In this document: in pieces, positions 30,058 to 39,816 of the stretch | Layout of the letters: every line of letters starts with the position of its first letter | How positions within the stretch are numbered: position 1 is the stretch's first letter | Assembly: GCA_902167985.1 (NCBI GenBank) | Contig: CABHNZ010000007.1 | Span: forward strand, 229,054 to 293,053 | Origin: Shinella sp. UYSO24 | Lineage (GTDB): Bacteria; Pseudomonadota; Alphaproteobacteria; Rhizobiales; Rhizobiaceae | Direction of reading: 5' to 3' | DNA length: 64,000 nucleotides | Notes under the pieces: model-generated | The model's database searches: none | Seen by the model: the letters and a program-made list of their open reading frames with translations, nothing else | What the model was told of the DNA's origin: nothing | Translations under genes and position numbers: made by a program

Positions 30058-30677
30058 ATGAGCTTTCTGATCTCGGTGGCCACCATCTGGGCGCTGGCCT
30101 GCATCACGCCGGGGCCGAGCACGCTTCTGGCCATGCGCTATGCGCTGACGGCCCATCGCCGTGTGGCGATCTTCGCCGCCTTCGGCACGATCACCGGCAC
30201 GTTCTGCTGGGGCCTTGCCGGCTGGCTCGGCATCAACGTCCTCTTCCAGGCGGTTCCCGTCGCCTATATGGCGCTCAAAATTGCCGGCGGGCTTTATCTC
30301 GTCTATCTCGGCCTGCGCATCCTGATCGATCTGCGCAAGGAGAGGCCGATCGCCGATCTCGATGCGCCGCCGGTCGCAATCCCGCTTGGGCGCGCCTATC
30401 GCATGGGGCTTGCGACCAATCTCGCCAATCCGAAATCGGCGCTCTTCGTCGCCAGCCTCTTTGCCGCCACCATGCCGGCCGGCACGCCCTTCCTCTATGG
30501 CCTTGCCGCCATCGCCGTCATGCTGTCGGTCTCGACGCTCTATTATACGGTCCTGATCGGCCTCATCACCCACCGCAGCGTGCGCGCGCCTATCTGCGGG
30601 CCAAGAAGAAGTTCGATCTCGGCACCGGCATCATTTTCGTCGGTTTTGGCACGCGGCTGCTGGCCTCGCAGCGATAG
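30058..30677 (+). CDS. LysE/RhtB family amino-acid exporter (one frame break)
   Basis: A six-segment inner-membrane exporter of about 206 residues. The family start (MSFLISVATIWALACITPGP, with the conserved TPGPS) is intact, as is NLANPKSALFVASLF. The frame is lost near 30590 and one added base restores YLRAKKKFDLGTGIIFVGFG before the stop at 30677. LysE/RhtB proteins export lysine, threonine, homoserine or related compounds; the substrate is not determinable. It follows the dnaA terminator and probably has its own promoter. Confidence 0.88.
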
Positions 30678-30701
30678 GGGGTTTGGTATGGAGCGCGGGA
30701 C

Positions 30702-31298
30702 GTGAGAGACGAGGAAACTGCCCGCTTCTATTCTGAAAACGCCGCCACCTATGTCCGGCGTTTTTCCGAACCCCATCATGCACGGCTTGATGCCTTTCTC
30801 GGTCGCTTGTCGCCGGGCTCTGCCATTCTGGAGCTCGGCTGCGGCAATGGTCGCGACAGCGGCGAAATGCTCTCGCGCGGCTATGACGTAACCCCGACGG
30901 ATGGCACGCCCGAGATCGCCGCGGAAGCATCATCCCTGCTGGGCCGCCCGGTCGGCGTGCTGCGTTTCGAGGATATCGATTTTGATGCGGCATTCGACGG
31001 TATCTGGGCCAATGCAGCCCTTCTGCATGTGGCAAGGACGGATCTGCCAGACGTATTGGCTGCTATCCATCGGGCCCTGAGACCGTCAGGTATCTTCTAC
31101 GCAAGCTTCAAGGCCGGGGAAGGCGAGGGGCGTGATGCCCTTGGCCGCTATTACAATTACCCGTCAGAGACCTGGTTGCACGATCTCTACCAGCGCCTGC
31201 CATGGGCAGAGATCGTCATCGACAGCCATCACGGCGGCGCCTATGACGATCGCCCCACGGATTGGCTGCATGTCACAGCCATCAAGGCAAAGCGATAG
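30702..31298 (+). CDS. class I SAM-dependent methyltransferase
   Basis: A 198-residue, intact methyltransferase with a GTG start at 30702 preceded by GGAG. The SAM-binding motif is ILELGCGNGRDSGEML, with the acidic residue at TPTDGTPE and the WANAALLHV segment typical of type-11 methyltransferases. The N terminus (FYSENAATYVRRFS) resembles small-molecule methyltransferases of the tellurite-resistance/TehB-like group. The substrate is unknown. It is 24 bp after the LysE gene and convergent with hemW (3 bp between stops). Confidence 0.85.
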   Translation: MRDEETARFYSENAATYVRRFSEPHHARLDAFLGRLSPGSAILELGCGNGRDSGEMLSRGYDVTPTDGTPEIAAEASSLLGRPVGVLRFEDIDFDAAFDGIWANAALLHVARTDLPDVLAAIHRALRPSGIFYASFKAGEGEGRDALGRYYNYPSETWLHDLYQRLPWAEIVIDSHHGGAYDDRPTDWLHVTAIKAKR

Positions 31299-31301
31299 AG
31301 C

Positions 31302-32534
31302 TCAGCAGGCGAGATCAGCCACGACCGCATCGAGGATCAGCATGCCCGACGGCGTGCAGCGCAGCCGCGAATTGCCGATCCGTTCGATGAACCCGTGCTC
31401 CAGCAGCCGCTCTTCGCGGATCGGGTCGGGGTCGCGGCCGGAAAGCTGCTGCCAGCGGGCAAGATCGACACCTTCGCGCAGGCGAAGCCCCATCAGCAGC
31501 AGCTCGTCCGCCTGTTCCTCATAGCCGAGCATGTCCTGCTCCAGCATGCCGTGGCCCTGCGCCTCGACCTGTTCCAGCCAGGTTTCCGGCCGTCTTTCGG
31601 TGGATGTGGCGATCTTGGAAGAGCCGCGCGTCAGCCGTCCATGCGCACCGGGGCCGATCCCGGCATAATCGCCATAACGCCAATAGGTGAGGTTATGGCG
31701 GCTTTCGGCGCCGGGGCGGGCGTGGTTCGACACTTCGTAAGCCGGCATGCCGTTAAGCGCGGTAATCTCCTGCGTCGCCTCGTAGAGCAGCGCCGACTGG
31801 TCGCCATCCGGCACGATCAGCTTGCCGGCCTTGTGCAGGCCATAGAAGGGCGTGCCTTCCTCGATCGTCAGCTGGTAGAGCGAGAGGTGATCGACCGCAT
31901 AGGAGATCGCCTGTTTCAGCTCCGCCTCCCAGGCCTCCACGGTCTGGTTCGGTCGCGCATAGATGAGGTCGAAACTCATCCGCGGAAAGATCTCGCGCGC
32001 AAGGCGGATGGCCTTTAGCGCATCCTCGACATTATGCAGGCGCCCTAAGAACTTGAGGTCCGTATCATTGAGCGCCTGGACGCCCATCGACACCCGGTTG
32101 ACGCCGGCATCGCGATAGCCGCGGAACCGCGTCGCCTCGACACTCGACGGATTGGCCTCCATCGTGATCTCGATCCCGTCCGGCACATGCCAGTTTCTGG
32201 AAATCCCGTCGAGAATGGCGGCAACCGTTGCCGGGTCCATCAGCGAGGGCGTGCCGCCGCCGAGGAAGATGCTCGTCACCGTCTTCGGCCCGCTCATCCG
32301 GCGCACCGTCTCCATCTCTTTCAGAAACGCGGCGGTAAAGCGCGGCTGGTCCACCGGCTGGTGGCGCACATGGCTGTTGAAGTCGCAATACGGACACTTG
32401 GCCGCACAGAAGGGCCAATGCACGTAAACGCCGAAGCCCGGCTCGCCGGTATCGGGCAGCACGCCGGGTGCCAGCGTGAAGGCCGGTTCGCTCGTCGTCG
32501 TCGTCGGGAAAGGAGGCAGGGTCGTCGTATCCAC
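31302..32534 (-). CDS. hemW: radical SAM heme chaperone HemW
   Basis: HemW (formerly called a coproporphyrinogen oxidase-like protein) binds heme and a 4Fe-4S cluster and delivers heme to membrane proteins. The cluster motif is CAAKCPYC in VYVHWPFCAAKCPYCDFNSH; FLGGGTPSLM and MSFDLIYARPNQT are also family segments. The start is probably the GTG at 32534, 10 bp after the rdgB stop, giving 410 residues; a later in-frame start is possible because the first 25 residues are poorly conserved. It is the last gene of rph-rdgB-hemW. Confidence 0.94.
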   Translation of the reverse strand: MDTTTLPPFPTTTTSEPAFTLAPGVLPDTGEPGFGVYVHWPFCAAKCPYCDFNSHVRHQPVDQPRFTAAFLKEMETVRRMSGPKTVTSIFLGGGTPSLMDPATVAAILDGISRNWHVPDGIEITMEANPSSVEATRFRGYRDAGVNRVSMGVQALNDTDLKFLGRLHNVEDALKAIRLAREIFPRMSFDLIYARPNQTVEAWEAELKQAISYAVDHLSLYQLTIEEGTPFYGLHKAGKLIVPDGDQSALLYEATQEITALNGMPAYEVSNHARPGAESRHNLTYWRYGDYAGIGPGAHGRLTRGSSKIATSTERRPETWLEQVEAQGHGMLEQDMLGYEEQADELLLMGLRLREGVDLARWQQLSGRDPDPIREERLLEHGFIERIGNSRLRCTPSGMLILDAVVADLAC

Positions 32535-32544
32535 TTGTTTTGCC

Positions 32545-33189
32545 TCAGGCCTCCAGGCAGGTTTCGACGAACAGCTTGAAGGCGCGGGCGCGGTGCGAAA
32601 GCGCTGCCGCATCGCCCGGCTTCCAGCCATGCTTTTCCTCGCTCGACATCTCGCCGAAGGTCGTCTCGTAGCCTTGCGGCTGGAACAGCGGGTCATAGCC
32701 GAAACCGGCCGTGCCGCGCGGCGGCGAGGCGATCACGCCTTCCACTTCGCCGCGGAAAAGCTCGGTATGGCCGTCCGGCCATGCAAGGCAGAGAACGCTG
32801 ACGAAACGGCAGGTCCGCTTGTCGGCGCTCGTTGCACCCTTGTCCTGAAGCGCCGTCTCCACCTTCTGCATTGCCATCTGGAAATCGCGCGTGCCGTCGC
32901 CGGTTTCCGCCCAGTCGGCGGTATAGACGCCCGGCGCGCCATCGAGCGCATCGATGACAAGGCCGCTATCGTCGGAAAGCGCCGGCAGGCCTGATGCCTT
33001 GGCCGAGGCAAGCGCCTTGATCGCGGCATTCTCTTCGAATGTCGTCCCGGTCTCCTCCGGCACGGCGAAATTCAGCGCGGCGGCCGAAGAAGCAGAAAAG
33101 CCGAAAGGCTCGATCAGCTCGGCAATCTCGCGGATCTTTCCGGCATTATGGCTGGCGACGACGATGGTCTTGGTATCGAGCTTGCGCAT
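32545..33189 (-). CDS. rdgB: dITP/XTP pyrophosphatase
   Basis: House-cleaning NTPase hydrolysing dITP, ITP and XTP so that deaminated purines are not put into DNA. The 214-residue product is intact and shows the Ham1 motifs [40 protein letters not shown] and [10 protein letters not shown]. It lies between rph and hemW in one minus-strand operon, an arrangement common in rhizobia. Confidence 0.96.
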   Translation of the reverse strand: MRKLDTKTIVVASHNAGKIREIAELIEPFGFSASSAAALNFAVPEETGTTFEENAAIKALASAKASGLPALSDDSGLVIDALDGAPGVYTADWAETGDGTRDFQMAMQKVETALQDKGATSADKRTCRFVSVLCLAWPDGHTELFRGEVEGVIASPPRGTAGFGYDPLFQPQGYETTFGEMSSEEKHGWKPGDAAALSHRARAFKLFVETCLEA

Positions 33190-33218
33190 GGCGTTCCGTT
33201 TTCAAAATTTTCGAGGGA

Positions 33219-33311
33219 GGCAATGTCCTCACCCTAACCCTCTGCGTATCGCCAAGGGAAGCGGCGTCAGCCGGCTATAAGAGATGCGGCATCAGCCGCA
33301 TAAGAAGAGAT
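33219..33311. repeat. intergenic repeat remnant with tandem 25/26-bp units and a hairpin
   Basis: The rph-rdgB gap begins with TCCTCACCCTAACCCTCTG, the lead of a palindromic repeat widespread in rhizobial genomes, here without its second half. It is followed by two similar units, 33261-33285 and 33286-33311, both starting GCGGC and containing TCAGCCG. Inside is a perfect 7-bp hairpin, ATGCGGC (33284-33290) with GCCGCAT (33295-33301). Confidence 0.6.
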
Positions 33312-33361
33312 GCGGCGGCAACCACGAAAAAGGCTGCCGCGCGTGGTTTTCATAAATAGGC

Positions 33362-34078
33362 TCAGGCGATTGCCTGCTTCTGCAGCGCCACCAGTTCCTG
33401 CGTGCCTGTCTCGGCAAGCGAAAGCAGGGTCAGCAGTTCGTCACGGCTGAACGGCTTGCCTTCGGCAGTGCCCTGCACCTCGACGATGCCGCCGGAACCG
33501 GTCATGACGAAATTGGCGTCCGTCTCGGCGGAGGAATCCTCGAGATAATCGAGGTCGATCACCGGCTGATTGGCAAAGATGCCGCAGGAGATCGCCGCGA
33601 CATGATCCTTCAGAACCTTGTCGAGCTTGATCATCGAGCGGGTTTCCATCCACTTCAGGCAGTCATGCAGCGCAATCCAGCCGCCGGTAATGGCAGCCGT
33701 GCGCGTGCCGCCATCCGCCTGGATGACGTCGCAGTCGATGGTGATCTGCTTTTCGCCGAGCGCTTCGAGATCGACGACGGCACGCAGCGAGCGGCCGATC
33801 AGCCGCTGGATTTCCAGCGTCCGTCCGCCCTGCTTGCCGCTGGCCGCTTCGCGGCGCGTGCGGTCGCCGGTGGCGCGCGGCAGCATGCCATATTCCGCCG
33901 TCACCCAGCCCTTGCCCGTGTTTCGCAGCCACGGCGGCGTCTTTTCTTCGAGGCTCGCGGTGCAGAGCACATGCGTATCGCCGAACTTGACGAGGCAGGA
34001 TCCCTCCGCGTGCTTGGAGAAATTGCGCTCGAAGGAAACCTTGCGCATCTGGTTCGTCTGTCTGCCTGAAGGCCGCAT
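33362..34078 (-). CDS. rph: ribonuclease PH
   Basis: Phosphorolytic 3'-5' exoribonuclease that trims tRNA 3' ends. The 238-residue product is intact: [55 protein letters not shown]. The ATG at 34078 has AGGGAG upstream and gives the standard N terminus. It is divergent from hrcA across 176 bp, the usual rhizobial arrangement, and heads the rph-rdgB-hemW operon. Confidence 0.97.
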   Translation of the reverse strand: MRPSGRQTNQMRKVSFERNFSKHAEGSCLVKFGDTHVLCTASLEEKTPPWLRNTGKGWVTAEYGMLPRATGDRTRREAASGKQGGRTLEIQRLIGRSLRAVVDLEALGEKQITIDCDVIQADGGTRTAAITGGWIALHDCLKWMETRSMIKLDKVLKDHVAAISCGIFANQPVIDLDYLEDSSAETDANFVMTGSGGIVEVQGTAEGKPFSRDELLTLLSLAETGTQELVALQKQAIA

Positions 34079-34254
34079 ATCATGCTCCCTGAATTCCAAT
34101 CTCCGCCTTCTACGGCGGGGACGGCTCTTTTGCAAAGAAAAACCCGGCAATACACATTGTGCATCCGCGTAAGGAACAGCGTTTTCCATTTTGCCAACGC
34201 AGCACCAGCCATTATATTTCATCGTGAAGAGTTCAACAGCACGGTGACTGATCG

Positions 34255-35339
34255 ATGGCATTTCCGCGAACGGCAAAGGATGGCGTTTCCGTTCTTGACG
34301 ACCGCTCGCGCGAAATTTTCCGCCGTGTCGTCGAAAGCTATCTCGAGACAGGCGAGCCGGTCGGCTCGCGAAACCTGTCGCGTCTTCTCTCCACCTCGCT
34401 GTCGCCCGCCTCCGTGCGCAATGTGATGAGCGATCTGGAAGAGCTTGGCCTCATCTATTCGCCGCATATCAGCGCCGGCCGTCTGCCGACCCAGAGCGGC
34501 CTGCGCTTCTTCGTCGATGCCTTCATGCAGGTGGGCGATCTCTCCGAGCAGGAGCGCGCCAATATCGACCGGCAGATCCGTCCGGCCGATCGCGACCAGC
34601 CGATCGAAAGCCTGATGTCGGATGCAAGCCTCATGCTGTCCGGCGTCTCGCGCGGCGCCGGCATCGTCATCACGACGAAAAGCGATCCGGTGCTGAAACA
34701 TGTCGAGTTCATCCGGCTGGAGCCCACCCGCGCGCTTGCCGTCCTCGTCGGTGATCACAATCAGGTCGAAAACCGCATCATCGACCTGCCGTCGGTGTCA
34801 CCTCCTCGCAGCTGACGGAAGCGGCGAATTTCCTCAACGCCCATCTGGCGGGCCAGACCCTGCCGGAACTGCGCGGCCAGCTGAAGACCCTCAAACAGGA
34901 AGTGCAGGGCGAGCTGCATGCGCTCTCACAGGATCTCGTCGAGCGCGGCCTTGCCATCTGGTCCGGCGATCACGAGGAAGGCAAGCCCGCCCAGCTGATC
35001 GTGCGCGGCCGCGCCAATCTTCTGGAAGGCCTTGCCGATGCCGGCGATCTCGATCGCCTGCGGCTGCTGTTCGATGATCTGGAAAAGAAGGACAGCCTGA
35101 TCGAGATCCTCGATCTTGCCGAAAGCGGCCCGGGGGTGAGGATCTTCATTGGCTCGGAAAACAAGCTCTTCTCGCTGTCGGGCTCGTCGCTCATCGTCGC
35201 GCCCTATCGCGATAGCGAGGAGCGCATCGTCGGCGCCGTCGGCGTCATCGGGCCGACAAGGCTCAACTATTCGCGCATCGTGCCGATGGTGGATTATACG
35301 GCGCAGCTTTTGGCCCGCCTGTCACGCCGTCCGCTCTGA
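34255..35339 (+). CDS. hrcA: heat-inducible transcription repressor HrcA (one frame break)
   Basis: Repressor of the groESL class of heat-shock genes through CIRCE operators. The N-terminal winged helix reads [20 protein letters not shown] and [16 protein letters not shown]; the GAF-like domain follows, with [19 protein letters not shown] near the end. The frame breaks near 34793 (expected [16 protein letters not shown], one G missing); the repaired length is 361 residues. grpE follows 91 bp later, so the pair is a heat-shock unit. I saw no CIRCE inverted repeat upstream. Confidence 0.95.
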
Positions 35340-35430
35340 CTTGCCCTCCAAGCCTTGATTTTTGCCGCTGGAACCTCGATATCGGGCGCAAAATCCGATT
35401 GAACGAAAACTGAAGTAACCGGAGACCGTC

Positions 35431-36045
35431 ATGACCGACGAAACCAACAAGAACGGACCTGACGCGGCCGCCCACGAGAATGAGGCGTCTGCCTTCGAAG
35501 ATGTGGCAGATGTTGCCGAAGAGGCAAACGAGCCGGATCCGATCGAGGTCCTGAAGGCCGAGAAGGCCGATCTGACGGACCGCCTGATGCGGCTTGCCGC
35601 CGAAATGGACAACCTGCGTCGCCGCACCGAGCGCGAAATCAAGGATGCCAAAGTCTATTCCGTCTCGGGCTTTGCCCGCGACATGCTCGGCGTTTCGGAC
35701 AATCTGCGCCGCGCGCTGGATGCCGTTCCGGCAGAAACCCGCGCGAGCGCCGATGCCGCGCTGACGACGCTTCTCGAAGGCGTCGAGATGACCGAACGCT
35801 CCATGCTGTCGGCTCTCGAGCGCCATGGCGTCAAGAAGATCGAGCCGGAGGGCGAGAAGTTCGACCCGAACTTCCATCAGGCCATGTTTGAAGTGCCGAA
35901 CCCGAATGTCCCCAACAACACGGTCGTTCAGGTCGTGCAGGCAGGCTTCACCATCGGCGAGCGCGTCCTGCGTCCGGCCATGGTCGGCGTTGCCAAGGGC
36001 GGCCCGAAGGCTGAAGTCGCAGCTGAAGCTGAAAAGAACGCCTGA
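35431..36045 (+). CDS. grpE: nucleotide exchange factor GrpE
   Basis: Cochaperone releasing ADP from DnaK. The 204-residue product is intact: an acidic disordered N terminus, a long coiled coil ([36 protein letters not shown]) and the beta domain with [14 protein letters not shown] and [20 protein letters not shown]. It is paired with hrcA. Short tandem repeats begin just after the stop codon and a strong terminator lies at 36130. Confidence 0.97.
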   Translation: MTDETNKNGPDAAAHENEASAFEDVADVAEEANEPDPIEVLKAEKADLTDRLMRLAAEMDNLRRRTEREIKDAKVYSVSGFARDMLGVSDNLRRALDAVPAETRASADAALTTLLEGVEMTERSMLSALERHGVKKIEPEGEKFDPNFHQAMFEVPNPNVPNNTVVQVVQAGFTIGERVLRPAMVGVAKGGPKAEVAAEAEKNA

Positions 36046-36046
36046 T

Positions 36047-36088
36047 CATCAGGCCCGGATTATCAGGCCCGGGTCATCAGGTGTTGGC
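36047..36088 (+). repeat. three imperfect 14-bp tandem repeats after grpE
   Basis: CATCAGGCCCGGAT (36047), TATCAGGCCCGGGT (36061) and CATCAGGTGTTGGC (36075) follow each other directly, with a further CATCAG at 36089. They begin one base after the grpE stop codon and share the 14-bp period and the ATCAG core with the lysR-end repeats. Confidence 0.8.
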
Positions 36089-36129
36089 CATCAGATCCTT
36101 GGCCGTCGAGGCTGATGGACTTTATCGAG

Positions 36130-36161
36130 CAGGCCGCCGGGGAAACCCGGCGGCCTGTTTT
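36130..36161 (+). terminator. rho-independent terminator of hrcA-grpE
   Basis: A perfect 12-bp stem CAGGCCGCCGGG and complement around a GAAA tetraloop, followed by TTTT. It ends the hrcA-grpE transcript. Confidence 0.93.
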
Positions 36162-36410
36162 CGTATGGGCCTCTGTGAAGCCGGGGAATAGGGTAGGGGC
36201 CGTCAGGCGACACCATTGGTATGGCTGGGTGAGCGGAGAGCTCCTTGGCCGGCAAGGCTTGATGGCACCTCCTCCCGGCGCCATCGGACCCGTCCAGCTT
36301 GACCGACCAGATCACCGGGGCAAGTCACCGAGCCCGGAGATCGATCCAAGTCACCCGTCCCCGCTTGGGGGCCGGCCGCCTGTCTCGGTCGCCCGCGCCG
36401 GGCCGTCTTC
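36162..36410. other. intergenic region with no gene recognised
   Basis: 249 bp of GC-rich sequence between the grpE terminator and the stop of the small minus-strand gene. Open frames here have no ribosome site and overlap the terminator; I see nothing functional. Confidence 0.6.
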
Positions 36411-36646
36411 TCAATGGGTGGTGTCGAGCGCCGAATGGGCCAGCGACCGGATCAGGTCCAGTTCTTCGCGAAGATGTTCGCGTGTTCTCTTGTCGGCTTC
36501 GCCGATCGGGCTGCCCTGTTCGCTTGCAACCGCAAATATACGTCCAGCTCGTCAAGCAAGTCTGGGTCTTTGATAGCCAGCAATGTAATGACTGCTTTCA
36601 GCAATCTGTCATTGGCAGCGATGCGCGCACGCGCTTCGTCATTCAT
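36411..36646 (-). CDS. conserved-looking small hypothetical protein, 78 residues (one frame break)
   Basis: Not recognised. The ATG at 36646 has an excellent ribosome site (GGAGGAAAG). The frame starts MNDEARARIAANDRLLKAVI and runs through LLDELDVYLRL; after one added G near 36527 it continues ASEQGSPIGEADKRTREHLR and ends AHSALDTTH. The protein is helical and charged, without a membrane segment or signal peptide. A good start, a sensible repaired end and the same error type as the neighbours argue that it is real. It is downstream of ptsN on the same strand (120 bp gap) and may be cotranscribed. Confidence 0.7.
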
Positions 36647-36765
36647 ATCTTTCCTCCACACGCCAAGTCATGAACATGTAGCATTCCGTCCCAAAGGCAA
36701 AGCCCTCGGTCTGACAAAAAGGCAAATATTCCTGAGGTCTGCGCGAGTGGAGGAAGGGTGCTCAA

Positions 36766-37230
36766 TCAGGCCGCGTGATTGGCCTGTTCTTCGTTGAGGA
36801 AGGCATAGATGGCCGAGGCGGAATCCGTCTGGCGCAGCTTGGCGACCAGATCGTGATCGCGCAGCACGCGGGCAATGCGCGAGAGAGCCTTCAGATGGTC
36901 GGCGCCTGCACCTTCTGGTGCGAGCAGCAGGAAGACCAGATCGACGGGCTCGTCATCGAGCGCTTCGAAATCGATCGGCTGGTCGAGACGGGCAAACACG
37001 CCCTTGATCGACGAGATGCTGGAAAGCTTGCCATGCGGGATGGCGATGCCATGGCCGACGCCGGTCGAGCCCAGGCGTTCGCGCTGCAGGATGACGTCGA
37101 AGATTTCCCGCTCGGAAACGCCCGTGAGCTTTGCCGCCCGGACGGCCAGTTCCTGCAGAAGCTGTTTCTTGGAGGTCACTTTCAGGGCAGGGATAATCGC
37201 ATCTTGCTGCAGCAAATCTGCCAAAGCCAT
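36766..37230 (-). CDS. ptsN: PTS IIA-like nitrogen-regulatory protein PtsN
   Basis: EIIA(Ntr), the end of the nitrogen phosphotransferase relay, which tunes potassium transport, nitrogen and carbon responses. The start at 37230 (MALADLLQQDAI) gives 154 residues, the length I recall for the rhizobial protein. The phosphorylated histidine is in GIAIPHGKL. GGATGAAGAG lies before the start. It is the usual downstream partner of rpoN and hpf. The preceding hpf frame runs in without a stop in the given sequence, which I attribute to two missing bases. Confidence 0.96.
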   Translation of the reverse strand: MALADLLQQDAIIPALKVTSKKQLLQELAVRAAKLTGVSEREIFDVILQRERLGSTGVGHGIAIPHGKLSSISSIKGVFARLDQPIDFEALDDEPVDLVFLLLAPEGAGADHLKALSRIARVLRDHDLVAKLRQTDSASAIYAFLNEEQANHAA

Positions 37231-37259
37231 TCTCTTCATCCTTTGGGCCGCGAGGGCGG

Positions 37260-37287
37260 GGGAGAGCGCCGGTTGGGGCGCTCTCCC
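37260..37287 (-). terminator. intercistronic hairpin between hpf and ptsN
   Basis: A perfect 11-bp stem (37260-37270 with 37277-37287) closes a 6-base loop. There is no T run, so it more likely affects mRNA processing or stability than termination. Confidence 0.6.
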
Positions 37288-37295
37288 GATGTTTC

Positions 37296-37866
37296 TTACG
37301 TTTGATGCCGGCCGATCGATCCAGCCGATATTGCCGTCATTGCGGCGATACACGATGTTCAGCTCTTCCTTGCCGGGGCTGCGGAAGAGAAGAACCGGTT
37401 CGTCGGTCATGTCGAGCGCCAGAACGGCGCTTGCGACGGTCATGGTCTTCAGCTGCTTCGTGCTTTCTGCGACAATGGTCGGCGCGAAGTCTTCGGGCAC
37501 TTCCTCTGTTTCATCCGGTACACGGTCCATAACCGTATAGGCAATTTCGATGCCATTTCCCGAGCCGTTAGCGTGGTGGTCCTTCAGACGACGCTTGTAG
37601 CGACGCAGGCGCTTTTCGATCCGCTCCGCTGCGGCATCGAAACTGCCTTGAGGATCGTTGGATTCTCCCGCCGCATGCAGGACGATCCCGGTATCGAGAT
37701 GTACCTTGCAGTCGGCCGAAAAACGCGAGCCGGACTTTTCCACGATGACCTGGCTGGAATAGCCGCCATCGAAATACTTGGTAATCGCTTCTCCGATTTG
37801 ACCCTCGATCTTTTGACGGAACGAGTCGCCGATTTCCATATGCTTACCGGATACACGCACACTCAT
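37296..37866 (-). CDS. hpf: long-form ribosome hibernation promoting factor (3' end disturbed)
   Basis: Binds the 30S subunit and pairs ribosomes into inactive 100S dimers in stationary phase. The N-terminal S30AE domain (MSVRVSGKHMEIGDSFRQKI; a KxxxRxxxxLKDHH stretch) is joined to the C-terminal dimerisation domain (VYRRNDGNIGWID). Start at 37866. The stop is missing in the direct frame, which runs on into ptsN; two added bases near 37310 (reading WIDPARHQT) give a TAA at 37296-37298 and 190 residues, close to the 191 I recall for R. etli ORF191. The end is therefore an inference. Confidence 0.9.
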
Positions 37867-38114
37867 GGAATTCTTCCTTCTTGTCGTGACTTGCGCGTTC
37901 CAGTCTACGCCAAGCCGCCTTCTCATCCAAGCGCAGACATGCGGCGGGGGCAAAATGCTCCGTGACGCCCTTGAATGGCAGGAATGACAGGTGAAAGAGG
38001 CTCCGTTCCGTTGCGGCGGGCTTCTAACGCCGCATTAACACAAAGTCAATCTTTGCCGCTTTGAGGCCGCAATCACGGCCTCGTCATATCAGGCTGAAAG
38101 ACAGATTCGGGGTG

Positions 38115-39721
38115 TCAGACGGCAGCCAGCTTGGCCATCGCGCGCTTCTCGCGCCGACGCTGGACGGAAGAGGGAATATTCATCGCTTCCCGATACTTGG
38201 CAACGGTACGGCGGGCCAGTTCCACGCCGCCGCGCTTCAGGATCAGCACGATGTCGTCGTCGGAAAGCACCGCCTCCGGCTGCTCCTGAACGATCAGCTG
38301 GCGAATGCGGTGGCGCACCGCTTCCGCCGAGTGATTGTCGCCGCCGTCCTCGGCAGAACCGATCGAGACGGTAAAGAAATATTTAAGCTCGAACAGCCCG
38401 CGCGGCGTCATCATATACTTGTTGGAGGTGACGCGGCTGACGGTGGATTCGTGCATCTTGATGGCTTCCGCCACCGTCCTGAGGTTCAGCGGCCGAAGGT
38501 GATCGACGCCATGCATCAGGAACGCGTCCTGCTGGCGCACGATCTCGGTCGCCACCTTCATGATCGTCTTTGCCCGCTGGTCGAGGCTGCGTGTCAGCCA
38601 GTTGGCGTTCTGCAGGCATTCGGAGAGGAAATTCTGGTCCTCGTCACCGCGCGGCCGCTTGCGCGATACGGTCTGGTAATAAGCCTGGTTCACCAGAACC
38701 CGCGGCAGCGTGTCGGGGTTGAGTTCCACCTGCCACCCGCCATCCGACGATGGCCGCACGACGATATCCGGCGAAATCGCCTCGGAAGGGCTGGCGTCGA
38801 AACTGCGCCCGGCTTCGGGTTGAGCTGGCGGATTTCCGTCAGCATGTCGAGCAGGTCTTCGTCGTCGACGCCGCAGATCTTGCGCAGCGAAGCGAAATCG
38901 CGCTTGGCAAGCAGGTCCAGATGGCGAACGAGGCTTGCCATGGCCGGGTCTAGCCGGTCCTTCTGGGCAAGCTGTATGGCAAGGCATTCACCGAGCGAGC
39001 GGGCAAATACGCCCGGCGGATCAAGTGTCTGAAGGCTCTCCAGCACGCGCAGAATGTCTGCGGCCGGCCGGCCGAGCTTGTCGGCGATGTCACCCAGATC
39101 GCCAAGGAAATAGCCGGCATCATCGATCTGGTCGATGAGATACTGGGCGACAAGCCGGTCGGTCCTGTCGGTGACGACGAAAGGCGTCTGCTGCGTCAGG
39201 TGTTCGCGCAGTGTCACATGGCCCGCGACGAAATCGTTGAGATCATAGTCGCCATCGGCGTCGCCGCCCGGCATGGACTTCCACTGGCTCAGAAGCTCCG
39301 GCGCATCGGCCCGTGGTGAAGGCGTGTCGTCAGGAAAGACGTTCTCGTATTCGGTATCGAGATGCTCGCCGAGCCCGGCTGCCGAAAGCGGCGCCTCGCT
39401 GTCATACCAGTCGGCCCCGATATCGGCGCCATTGGCATCCGCCTCGCCGCTGCCGTGATGTCCGGAGCCGTCGAAATCCCCATGTGCCGAATGGAGGCTA
39501 TCGCCCGCATCCGCACCGGCACCATCGGTCCCGCCCATTTCCGCGCCGTTATGGGCATCGGATGGCGAAAATTCGAGCAGCGGGTTCTTTTCGACTTCGT
39601 TGGCAATAAACTGGTTGAGTTCGAAATGCGTCATCTGAAGCAGCTGAATCGATTGCATCAGCTGTGGCGTCATCACGAGCGATTGGGTCTGTCGCAGGAA
39701 AAGGCTGGCCGATAAACCCAT
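38115..39721 (-). CDS. rpoN: RNA polymerase sigma-54 factor (one frame break)
   Basis: Alternative sigma factor for nitrogen fixation, nitrogen assimilation, C4-dicarboxylate transport and other activator-dependent genes. The glutamine-rich activator-interacting region I is LRQTQSLVMTPQLMQSIQLL; the acidic region II follows; the core-binding and HTH domains (STVSRVTSNKY) come next, and the RpoN box ARRTVAKYRE is near the C terminus. Start MGLSASLFLR at 39721. The frame breaks near 38810 (before RSFDASPSEAISPD), one base missing; repaired length 535 residues. A consensus sigma-54 promoter lies 96 bp upstream, facing away. Confidence 0.96.
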
Positions 39722-39816
39722 GGTGGACGCAAAACTCCCCTTGAAGCCCTCGATCGCGCCCTCATGACGCGCCGCAATATGCTCCCAGCCGGCCTCCACC
39801 CGGTTGGAAATTCAAT

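Noticed and set aside
36115..36573. A plus-strand frame starting before the grpE terminator
   Set aside because: It reads through a perfect terminator hairpin and overlaps a better minus-strand gene.
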